A DNA stretch of 64,000 nt, from NCBI RefSeq assembly GCF_000327285.1, contig NZ_HE998568.1, forward strand, positions 62,001-126,000. Direction: 5' to 3'. This document shows positions 35,455 to 43,143 of this stretch, one piece after another (position 1 is the stretch's first letter; the number at the start of each line of letters is the position of its first letter). The stretch is from Holdemania massiliensis AP2 (GTDB lineage Bacteria; Bacillota_I; Bacilli_A; Erysipelotrichales; Erysipelotrichaceae). The position numbers were made by a program, and so were the translations under genes. Below the pieces are notes generated by a model that saw only the letters and a program-made list of their open reading frames with translations, was not told where the DNA came from and made no database searches.

Positions 35455-36648
35455 TCAATACAATTCTATCTGAACAATCTTGCCCAGCTTCTTTAAATTC
35501 TCTGCCATCCGCTCGATCATGCGGATTTTGGCCCGCAGGGAGATCGTCGAATACGCCAGCTGGCGGTGCGCCGGATTATCCGAACGGCCAACCATAAACA
35601 CGATCTTCGTACAATCCTGCAGAAACATCTTGGTTAACAAAATTGCCCCGTCTTCCTGCTTCGTCAACAGAAACTGTTCATAAAACTGCGGAGACTGTGC
35701 GCATTCATGCAGATATTCATTGGCCTTCTGCAGCGTCAGGACGCCCTCCGTCACCAAATCCAGTCCTTCGATATACGCCATCGGCGGGACATCCGAGGTC
35801 AGTGACAAGAGATTTTCGATCTGAATTTCTTTTCCGGTAATCCGTGCAACAATGTTGGACGTCGTTCCTCCGCAGCAGATTTTCTTTCCGGTTGCGCTTA
35901 GCAGCCGGCCCACCACCTTGCGGTCATCCTCCGGATGTTCCGGAGGTCCAACCATTACGCGGGCTTCGGCAGCCGGAACTATTTTGGCGGTAGCGACTGT
36001 CGAATCGTCGCCGGGCTTGCCCTGATACAAATCGTTGACGCAGGCCAGTAAAATCCGCGTCACTTCGCGGGCGGGATCTGTCGACCGGCAATATTCCGTC
36101 AGATGTTTTTCGACGTCGGCATGGTCCCAGCCAAAGTTTAGAAAGGTTCCGACTCCGGCATGAATAATCCCGTCGGAAAAGACAACGATGAAATCATTCG
36201 GTTCTACCTGAAAGCTGCTTTCACGAATCTTCCGTCCTCCGATCATCCGCGTGGTCCGCGGCAGTTCCAGACACTGCCCCCTGCGCATGATGATTGCGGC
36301 AGGATTGTCGAATTCGATCAAATACGCAGTTCCATCGTAATAGATCTGAACGATCGTAAAGGTGGAGTAAGCGATTCCCCGCTCCTGGCATTGCGGCAGC
36401 GTCGCCGTAATCGTATCGACAGCCTCCTGCAGCGTTGACCCTTCCGCCATCATCTCACAGATAATCGTGCTGGTCAGCGTCGAAAGAATATTCGCTTTTA
36501 CCCCGCTGCCCAGTCCGTCCGCCAAAACAAGAATGCAGAACTGATCGCAGTAGCGGATCGCCACCTTGTCGCCGCACAGTTCCTCATTCTTTTTGATTAA
36601 TGAGGAAAACGAGGTTTCCACATGGATTTTTTCCTCAGTCATCTTCAT
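35455..36648 (-). CDS. SpoIIE-type PP2C serine phosphatase
   Basis: 397 residues. The PP2C/SpoIIE metal-site motifs are LVLADGLGSGVKA (about 42-54), DFIVVFSDGIIHAG and KPGDDSTVATAKI. The second half (about 225-397) has no motif I know. It overlaps the sensory hydrogenase gene by 14 bases, so the two are translationally coupled. In the literature, sensory-type [FeFe] hydrogenases often sit beside such phosphatases, and the expected role is signal output: dephosphorylation of a protein in response to H2 or redox state. Confidence 0.88.
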   Translation of the reverse strand: MKMTEEKIHVETSFSSLIKKNEELCGDKVAIRYCDQFCILVLADGLGSGVKANILSTLTSTIICEMMAEGSTLQEAVDTITATLPQCQERGIAYSTFTIVQIYYDGTAYLIEFDNPAAIIMRRGQCLELPRTTRMIGGRKIRESSFQVEPNDFIVVFSDGIIHAGVGTFLNFGWDHADVEKHLTEYCRSTDPAREVTRILLACVNDLYQGKPGDDSTVATAKIVPAAEARVMVGPPEHPEDDRKVVGRLLSATGKKICCGGTTSNIVARITGKEIQIENLLSLTSDVPPMAYIEGLDLVTEGVLTLQKANEYLHECAQSPQFYEQFLLTKQEDGAILLTKMFLQDCTKIVFMVGRSDNPAHRQLAYSTISLRAKIRMIERMAENLKKLGKIVQIELY

Positions 36649-38317
36649 CCATCGCTTTCATTAACCGCGTCAATGCCACCTTCGACTTGGCTGTAGTTTC
36701 GCCTAACAGACTGGCAATTTCCTGAACGACCCGCATCTGATCATCAATGACGGTCTGAGCGACTTCCACCGTTTTCATCTGCATCTGACGAATGACCTTT
36801 TCCTTGGTTTCTTCCACTGTTAAATCCATTAAGATTAGAATGACATACCGGTGATCCTCAATCGAGATCATCGCATGGTTTAAGATTTTATGATACTGCG
36901 GATATTCGCAGCGGTAATACTGCACGCCGACAAAATCCTGAAGCAGTTCATGCAGCCCCTGATCCGGCAGAATCGATTCCACCGGCATGCCGACCGGATC
37001 AAATTCCTGCAGGTTCATCATGTTCAGCGCAGCGGGATTGATCTCACGCACGCAGTTATTCTCATCTAAGACAAGAATGCCGTTGGGCGTATTTTCAATG
37101 ATCAGGTTGGATATCGACTGGGCATGTTCCAGCGCATATGGCAGACATAGCTTCGGATCCGCCTTGCCTTCCAATACAGCGATCGCTTTGGCACGGCAGC
37201 TTTCATAACCGCAGGCGCCGCAGTCCAGTTCTTTTTCCTTGGTCGTTTTGCCCATCAGAAACAACATGTCTTTAATTTCTTCTTCCGTATGGACCGACCG
37301 CTGAATTGGATCGGCCTGCCAGTCGGCGCGCAGTCTTGGCGGAAGCTGAGCCTGACGCACCTGATCCTGCGGATCCATGTTGCGCCGGATCGCGCTGCGG
37401 GCTTTCCATTCACTGTGGTCGACATGACATAACAACGGGCCGCCCAAACAGGATTGTTCACAGGCGGAAAGCTCAAAGAAATAGCCTTCCATGTGTCCCT
37501 GGGCAATCGAATTCAACGCATCCTTTACGCGTTCCATGCCTTCGGCGCTGACCCGTTCGTAAACTTCATCCGAGCTGCTTAAGGTACGGATGACCCCACC
37601 CGGAGTCGGATACATCCGAACTGTACTGGCTTGAAGATTTTCCCACGGTACCGCTTCAACCATTTCCTGAACCGGAATATCCTTGAGCCAGGCGGAGAGA
37701 TCCGGCATCGTTAAGACCGCATCAATCGCTCCGGCAAACCGCGGATCCGCCGCTTCCTTCTGCTTGGCGATGCACGGAGAGAGGAAAACAGTCTTATACC
37801 CCGGATAACGGACTTTTAAATCAAAGCCATGAGCAATCATCGGAGAAACGACCGGTGCCAGCTGATCGATCAGCTCCGGAAAATTCTTTTCCACATAGGT
37901 GACGACCGCCGGACAGCACGTCGACAGAATGTTTTTCATCTGCCGTTGTTCAATCAGCTGCATATAGGCTTCCGAAACCAATCGTGCGCCGACCGCCGTT
38001 TCCTCCACTACCGCAAATCCTAGGGCCTGCAGCTGCCGCTTCAGCTGCGGATAATCCGGCCAGACCGAAGCAAACGAAGGAGCAATGCTGAGTGCCAGCG
38101 GCTGTCCTTCACAAATCCACTGCCGAACAGCCTCAATATCACTGTGAACCTTTTTCGCGCTGTGTGGACAAATCGCATAGCATTTGCCGCACAGGATACA
38201 TTCCTCTTCAATAATGGTAGGCTGATGATTCTGATAGGTCATCGCCTTGGTCGGACAGACGCGCACACATCGCAGGCAGTTGCGGCAGTTCGCTTCAGAA
38301 AGCTGAATATAGCTCAT
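36635..38317 (-). CDS. Sensory-type [FeFe] hydrogenase with PAS domain (HydS-like)
   Basis: 560 residues. Two [4Fe-4S] ferredoxin motifs (Cys11-14-17-21 and Cys40-43-46-50), then an H-cluster domain with STCCPAVV, SPCIAKQKE and the atypical third motif ELSACEQSCLGGP, then a further Cys cluster CGACGYESC (about 380) and a PAS domain (about 410-510) before a helical tail. This architecture matches the group C sensory hydrogenases rather than catalytic H2 producers. Overlaps the phosphatase gene by 14 bases and the small ferredoxin gene by 4. Probably reports H2 to the phosphatase. Confidence 0.9.
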   Translation of the reverse strand: MSYIQLSEANCRNCLRCVRVCPTKAMTYQNHQPTIIEEECILCGKCYAICPHSAKKVHSDIEAVRQWICEGQPLALSIAPSFASVWPDYPQLKRQLQALGFAVVEETAVGARLVSEAYMQLIEQRQMKNILSTCCPAVVTYVEKNFPELIDQLAPVVSPMIAHGFDLKVRYPGYKTVFLSPCIAKQKEAADPRFAGAIDAVLTMPDLSAWLKDIPVQEMVEAVPWENLQASTVRMYPTPGGVIRTLSSSDEVYERVSAEGMERVKDALNSIAQGHMEGYFFELSACEQSCLGGPLLCHVDHSEWKARSAIRRNMDPQDQVRQAQLPPRLRADWQADPIQRSVHTEEEIKDMLFLMGKTTKEKELDCGACGYESCRAKAIAVLEGKADPKLCLPYALEHAQSISNLIIENTPNGILVLDENNCVREINPAALNMMNLQEFDPVGMPVESILPDQGLHELLQDFVGVQYYRCEYPQYHKILNHAMISIEDHRYVILILMDLTVEETKEKVIRQMQMKTVEVAQTVIDDQMRVVQEIASLLGETTAKSKVALTRLMKAMDEDD

Positions 38318-38562
38318 GCCAAAGCCGCCGTAATTTCCTGCAGGAGCACCTCTTTGACATTATGCAGACCGACGCCCAGCAGCTGCTTGCCGTTCACGCG
38401 TAGTCCCAGGCCCTGTGTGCAGACCTGCATGCAGAAGGCTCCTTTGACATTCACCTGGTCTTCCCAGCCCTTTTCTTTGATTAATTCCTGCAGAATCGTT
38501 ACGACTTCATTGCTGCCCTTGACGTAGCAGGCACTTCCAATACAAACTTCAACAGTGACCAT
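38314..38562 (-). CDS. Thioredoxin-like [2Fe-2S] ferredoxin
   Basis: 82 residues. Cys7 and Cys12 (CIGSAC) plus Cys44 and Cys48 (CMQVC) are the four ligands of the NuoE-like [2Fe-2S] fold. It is coupled by a 4-base overlap to the sensory hydrogenase gene and lies 18 bases downstream of the second hydrogenase gene. It likely shuttles electrons for one of them. Confidence 0.9.
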   Translation of the reverse strand: MVTVEVCIGSACYVKGSNEVVTILQELIKEKGWEDQVNVKGAFCMQVCTQGLGLRVNGKQLLGVGLHNVKEVLLQEITAALA

Positions 38563-38580
38563 GTCGACTCTCCTTTTCGT

Positions 38581-40035
38581 TTATTTGCGATGCATCGGCA
38601 CATCGGTAAAATCAAAGCTTTCCACGGATTCCTCAATCGTCTTCTGATTGCCGATATTCTCTTTTGCCATCCGTCCCTTGGTAATCATCGGCGGTTCGAT
38701 GACCGCCGGCCCGGCGATGCAGCCGCCCGGACAGGCCATGCCTTCCAAAATATCGCCGGTAAACTTGCCGAACTTCATCAGCGTCAGCTGCTTCTTGCAT
38801 TCCTGACAGCCATCGGCGTACACGCTGACCGGCGCCTTCATGGCTTTTTCTTTTGCTGCCTGCACGACCGCTTTGCTGACACCGCCGCCCTGGGCAAAGT
38901 TGCGTCCAAAGACAGACGGATAGTCTTCTTCATTGGCCTGAACTTCAGAAGGATCAATATGTTTGGCGATCATCATCGCAGCTACTTCTTCAAAGGTCAG
39001 AACATAATCCACCGCGGTAAAGGATTCCATGGCTTCCTGTTTTTTCGCTAGGCATGGGCCGATGAAGATCACGCCGTGATCGGGATGATCTTTTTTCAGC
39101 TTGCGGGCCAGCGCCATCATCGGTGAAACCACCGTGGACATGTTGTTTTCATAGATTTGCGGGAAGTGCATCTTAGCTAGATTGACAAACGCTGGACAGC
39201 ACGAGGTCGTCAGCGGTACGCCGACTTCCATTTTTTCTGCCAGCTCGGCTTGTTCCTCCCAGGCTACGGCATCCGCGCCCAAAGCGACTTCGTAGACTTT
39301 TTCAAAGCCTAACAGCTCAATGCTTTTTTTGATCTGCGGCAGAGTGGCACTGTCAAACTGCCCCTGAATGGCCGGAGCGATGATCGCATACATCGGCGTT
39401 CCCATTTTTAACAAACTGACTACCGGAACGATCCACGACATATCCTCGATTGCGCCGAACGGGCAAGCCGCTTGGCAGGCTCCGCAGTTAATGCATTTGG
39501 ATTCGTCGATCTGAGCAATCCCATTTTCATCCCAGCGAATCGCATCCACCGGACAATGCTGCGAACAAGGACGTTCTGTGACCACAATCGCATTGTAAGG
39601 ACAGCCGCGGGCACAGGCCCCGCATTCTTTACATTTCGTATAATCAATCTGGGCACGGTGCAGACCCATGCTGATGGCATCAAATTTACAGGAAGCCAGA
39701 CAGGCTTTCGCCATGCACTTCCGACAGTTATCCGTAATTTGAATTTTGCGGATGGTACAGCCGTCGCACGCCGCATCAATAACCTGAACAATCTGACGTG
39801 GATTGTACGCGGCTCCCTCATCCGCCATCTTCCCGCAGGCCAGCCGTGTACGCTGCCGCAGAATTTCTCTTTCCTTATACACGCAGCAGCGGAATTCCGC
39901 TTTGCGCCCGGGAATCAGTTTGCGGCTGATCGCCGCCGCGCTGTCCTCCGTTAAGTTTCCCTCATAAGCCAGCTGTGAAATTTCTTTGAGCACGTCAAAC
40001 TTAAACTGCCGTGCTTCGTGATTGAACATGGACAT
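38581..40035 (-). CDS. [FeFe] hydrogenase, group B-like
   Basis: 484 residues from the ATG at 40035, which follows GGAGGAGAAAACG; the longer frame to 40092 has no site. Many Cys in the first 200 residues form several [4Fe-4S] clusters (CRKCMAKAC, CKECGACARGC, CINCGACQAAC). H-cluster motifs are TTSCCPAFV, GPCLAKKQE and EGMACPGGCIAGP, which fit the monomeric group B enzymes. It probably oxidises or forms H2 with ferredoxin. First gene of the cluster. Maturases (HydE, F, G) are not in this window. Confidence 0.92.
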   Translation of the reverse strand: MSMFNHEARQFKFDVLKEISQLAYEGNLTEDSAAAISRKLIPGRKAEFRCCVYKEREILRQRTRLACGKMADEGAAYNPRQIVQVIDAACDGCTIRKIQITDNCRKCMAKACLASCKFDAISMGLHRAQIDYTKCKECGACARGCPYNAIVVTERPCSQHCPVDAIRWDENGIAQIDESKCINCGACQAACPFGAIEDMSWIVPVVSLLKMGTPMYAIIAPAIQGQFDSATLPQIKKSIELLGFEKVYEVALGADAVAWEEQAELAEKMEVGVPLTTSCCPAFVNLAKMHFPQIYENNMSTVVSPMMALARKLKKDHPDHGVIFIGPCLAKKQEAMESFTAVDYVLTFEEVAAMMIAKHIDPSEVQANEEDYPSVFGRNFAQGGGVSKAVVQAAKEKAMKAPVSVYADGCQECKKQLTLMKFGKFTGDILEGMACPGGCIAGPAVIEPPMITKGRMAKENIGNQKTIEESVESFDFTDVPMHRK

Positions 40036-40109
40036 CGTTTTCTCCTCCGTTGCTAACAAATTCACATTACCATAGATAGCGAACATTTTCAATTCTCTAA
40101 CTCTATTTT

Positions 40110-40138
40110 ATTATCGCATATTCTGTATAGGCTTTCAA
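40110..40138 (-). promoter_or_regulatory. Promoter of the hydrogenase operon
   Basis: Minus strand TTGAAA (40133-40138), 17-base spacer, GATAAT (40110-40115) preceded by TGC. Confidence 0.7.
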
Positions 40139-40415
40139 AATAATTATCAGCGTGATCAAAACACAGTTAAGTTTACTATTTCCTGGGAAATCGTACACGC
40201 TTATCCTGTTTGCGAATCCTTCCATTGCTGATATGAAATCTTTACTATGGTATGTTAAACCTAGCTGGCGCTACCATCTTCCTCTTCTGATTTATTTTCA
40301 GCAGCAAAAAGATAAAATAAGCTTTTTTCAATCCTCCTTAAAATATGAGGCAGTCAGGGACTGCTGAGCCATGCGTTACCTGCATATCTCAGTGGCAGAG
40401 ACCACGATCCCCAAC

Positions 40416-40447
40416 GAAAAAAGAACCCGCATTTTTTGCAGGTTCTT
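40416..40447 (-). terminator. Orphan terminator in the gene-poor region
   Basis: Minus-strand arms AAGAACCTGCA and TGCGGGTTCTT with one mismatch and a 5-base loop, followed by TTTTTTCG. No annotated gene ends here; the nearest upstream minus gene stops at 41001. It could end a transcript starting near 40919. Confidence 0.7.
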
Positions 40448-40664
40448 CATCTATATCGTTAATCTAATTTATACCGATGAACCGCAGCGGCTGTTTTCCA
40501 ACATTTCCGCAACTATCACTATGACATCAATTCGATTCCACTGCTGAAACCAAACCTTTTCTCATTTCTTCCTCGCGTTTACCCTTCACACTCACAAAAT
40601 GGCTGTTTATCTATTCGATGGCTGTTTTGCAAATTTTCAGCAAAATGGGAAGTTGTAAGAAGCA

Positions 40665-40739
40665 TCACACGGATCTGCGATTCATCGCACAACGCCAGCT
40701 TACTAGCGGCGGTTTCCTCTCTGTCCAGGTTCCATTCAC
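40665..40739 (-). CDS. Possible 24-residue small ORF with strong ribosome-binding site
   Basis: GTG at 40739 preceded by AAGGAGG with a 5-base spacing, ending in TGA at 40665. The product is basic (it starts NGTWTERKPPLVSW after the initiator). An overlapping ATG four bases later gives a 10-residue alternative. A 9-bp hairpin AGAATAAAC/GTTTATTCT (40752-40774) stands just before the ribosome-binding site. A TATAAT at 40919-40924 and the terminator at 40416-40447 could delimit the transcript. Coding status is uncertain; the remainder of 40140-41000 holds no supportable gene. Confidence 0.25.
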   Translation of the reverse strand: MNGTWTERKPPLVSWRCAMNRRSV

Positions 40740-40985
40740 TTTAACCTCCTTAGAATAAACATCACGTTTATTCTGAAAGCCTCATTCCTCATTTCTTTTC
40801 AGCCTTATTGAATATCTAAGAATCTAGGTTCTTTCCTTAACGGACTCTACCGTTCTGATCGGCTGGATGAGGATCCTGCTTCCTCTATTTGAAGATCTCT
40901 TTCCTTATCTTCACCTATATTATAGTCAGACTTCTCATAAAAGTAAGCCCTTTCATTTAATTTTTTTTCATGTTATAATAGATTT

Positions 40986-41026
40986 ATTGAGGGCTGTCTT
41001 TTACGACAACCCTCTTTTTCTATTCT
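40986..41026 (+). terminator. Hairpin terminator, plus orientation, at the end of the tocopherol-cyclase-like gene
   Basis: GAGGGCTGTC with GACAACCCTC followed by TTTTTCT on the plus strand. A TATAAT at 40973-40978 stands just upstream on the same strand. It overlaps the stop of the convergent gene at 41001 and may also limit that transcript. Confidence 0.6.
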
Positions 41027-42026
41027 TCGGTCCTTGTTCAGCAGCTGCCAGTTCCCATTGCAGCTCCATGCCGCCTTGCTCCCATAAGCTTTCATGCCTT
41101 TTCATTCCATGATGAAATAGGGTTACATGAGCCTTGCCGCTCAGACTTTCCTGAATCCGTCCCTGCATTTTACCTTGCTTTGGCGATGCCAAGGTGCAAG
41201 CCGGGCCGCATTCCAGATCAATCCAGATTTGCCAGGCTCCCTGATGAAAGCGCAGCTGTGCCCAACCGGAACCATCCTGGTGCTGATCGCACTGTAGCGA
41301 CTGCAGACGGCAGCCGGTATAGGTCGCAAAACGGTGCAGCTGATCCTGCAGCTTCACGACGATCAGACAGCCGTTGAACGTCAGCGGTCCGATGGGGATG
41401 CTGGCCAGGGAGAAGAAAAAACAGGAATCCTGAACGCCGCATTGATTTGACTGAAACCATATATACCGCTGTGGAAAAGAAGTTCCGCGATCTTTTTCCA
41501 AATAACCTGTCCCTGCGATGGGGACGGTTTTGCCCGCACTGCTGACAACCCCCTCCATACGGTGATGCAAACTGATCACGCCGTGGATGCATTCCATGTT
41601 GTTCAGATAAGCAAACGGACCCATAATCGTTGGCATATAACGGGAAAAGGGCAGTGGAGTCAGATCGGTCATCCGCAGCCGAACCTGCAGATCCGGCAGG
41701 TTCAGCCTGACCTGCGTTAAAGAAAATTCATTTTCGCCTAAGGTCAAATGAAAAGGCTTCTGGCGCAGAACCACTTCATTCCAGGCAAACTCCGCCCAGA
41801 TGGAACGGCCGATCAAAGTATCCGTTGTCTGAATAAAAAACGGAGCTTCCTGGCGTTGGGGACTGAAACCGACAATGACTGCCAATGAACACCGCTCATC
41901 CCATAAGCGGAAGTACCAGCCTTCAAAATAATTCTTTTTTTCACCCAGGGAATGCAGTCCCATTTCTTCTTTGCGTATTTGTGCAGCCCGCACGGAATCA
42001 CCTGCTTTCCCTTGCAGTATTTCCAA
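41001..42026 (-). CDS. Tocopherol cyclase-like family protein
   Basis: 341 residues, no signal peptide. It has the family marks EKKNYFEGWYFRLWDE near the N-terminus, YMPTIMGPFAYLNNMECIHGV in the middle and GTGYLEKDRGTSFPQRYIWFQSN. Plant members cyclise tocopherol precursors; bacterial members in gut anaerobes have no established reaction. The start is uncertain because no strong ribosome-binding site precedes 42026; ATG 41963 is an alternative. Confidence 0.82.
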   Translation of the reverse strand: MEILQGKAGDSVRAAQIRKEEMGLHSLGEKKNYFEGWYFRLWDERCSLAVIVGFSPQRQEAPFFIQTTDTLIGRSIWAEFAWNEVVLRQKPFHLTLGENEFSLTQVRLNLPDLQVRLRMTDLTPLPFSRYMPTIMGPFAYLNNMECIHGVISLHHRMEGVVSSAGKTVPIAGTGYLEKDRGTSFPQRYIWFQSNQCGVQDSCFFFSLASIPIGPLTFNGCLIVVKLQDQLHRFATYTGCRLQSLQCDQHQDGSGWAQLRFHQGAWQIWIDLECGPACTLASPKQGKMQGRIQESLSGKAHVTLFHHGMKRHESLWEQGGMELQWELAAAEQGPKNRKRGLS

Positions 42027-42229
42027 GTTTCGGTAGGCTTAACCCCTTTTCCTGAATAAAAATCCGAATTTTATCCCGACATCCTCAGCGCCAAGCTGCA
42101 GACAGATTGACCTGGATAGTTCAAAACTCAAGATCCGTGCGGATTTGTCTTCATGTGTGTTTAAACATACCGATGCTCCGCCTCACAGTCCATCTGCACC
42201 TTCTCAGGCTTTGCAAAGAAAGATTGATT

Positions 42230-43027
42230 TCAGGCCTTCACACAGCCCAGATGGATCAAAGCTCGGGCAATCCCATCCTGATCTGTAGAGGAAGTAACAT
42301 AGTCAGCCAGCTGTTTCACTTCATCCACAGCGTTGCCCATGGCCACTGCCGTTCCGGCCAGCTTCAGCATCTCGATATCATTATAATTATCCCCAAAAGC
42401 CGCGACTTCGTTGCAAGTGAAGCCTAACTGATCCAGCAGCTCCTGTAAACCCACGGCTTTGTTCATCCCCCGCTGCACAACATCATAGCCATCCTCGCTG
42501 TAGCGCAGAAAAACCAGTTCGGGATCTTTGTTAAAGACCGCTTCCACCGCTTTAGGATCAGCATGCACACTAGCGCTTTGCGGCAGATCGAGCTGATGCC
42601 GATCCTGGGCCGGACAGTCGATGAAAGGTTCAGAACCAATGTCAGATTCCTTTTGGGGCTGCAGCCAGTCGATTTTTTCCGGATATTGATAAATATAGCA
42701 ATGATCCAGAAACTTCCAAGCCAGTCCGGCCTGCGTTTGATGACAGAAATCATTGATCCGTTCGACTTGCGTTGGCGTCAGGTCATGATGAACCAAAACT
42801 CGTCCCTGGCCATCGGCGACCACAGCGCCGTTCACCGCCAAAATGTAATCCGGATTCAAGGCGTTCAGCGCCGCGCCCAAGCCATAATGCGTCCGCCCGG
42901 TCGCAATGACGAAAATCAATCCGTTCTGCTTGGCCTGGGCGATCGCTTTTTGGCATGAAGAAGGAATTTCATGGTTTTTTAGATCATATAACGTACCATC
43001 CACATCAAAGACCAGTAGTTTTAACAT
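42230..43027 (-). CDS. HAD-superfamily phosphatase, Cof type
   Basis: 265 residues from the ATG at 43027, nine bases after GGGAG; a GTG six bases upstream is possible. HAD motif I is FDVDGTLYDL with the nucleophile Asp, motif II is VIATGRTHYG, and motif IV is AAFGDNYNDIEMLKLAGTAVAMGNA. The C2-type cap (about 85-190) is that of sugar-phosphate or flavin-precursor phosphatases. Substrate unknown. Confidence 0.9.
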   Translation of the reverse strand: MLKLLVFDVDGTLYDLKNHEIPSSCQKAIAQAKQNGLIFVIATGRTHYGLGAALNALNPDYILAVNGAVVADGQGRVLVHHDLTPTQVERINDFCHQTQAGLAWKFLDHCYIYQYPEKIDWLQPQKESDIGSEPFIDCPAQDRHQLDLPQSASVHADPKAVEAVFNKDPELVFLRYSEDGYDVVQRGMNKAVGLQELLDQLGFTCNEVAAFGDNYNDIEMLKLAGTAVAMGNAVDEVKQLADYVTSSTDQDGIARALIHLGCVKA

Positions 43028-43092
43028 ATTCACTCACTCCCAAGTTTTATTGTACCAGAAATTCAAAGCTACAAAGACGCAAATCATGGATT

Positions 43093-43143
43093 AAAAAATA
43101 TTCTTGGACTCCGACACTGCGGTCTAAGTCAAGAATATTTTTA
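43093..43143 (-). terminator. Terminator after the SBP3-EAL signalling protein gene
   Basis: Minus strand: AAAATATTCTTG pairs with CAAGAATATTTT around an inner GACT..GAC/GTC..AGTC stem, followed by TTAATCC. The sequence is nearly symmetric and may act both ways. Confidence 0.8.

Noticed and set aside
40152-40367. Open frame of 71 codons on the plus strand upstream of the hydrogenase operon
   Set aside because: No ribosome-binding site, no recognisable protein character, and the hydrogenase promoter lies just beside it on the other strand.
40480-40640. Repeated GGCTGTTT units as a possible CRISPR remnant
   Set aside because: Only three short copies with irregular spacing; no repeats of 25-35 bases and no cas genes.
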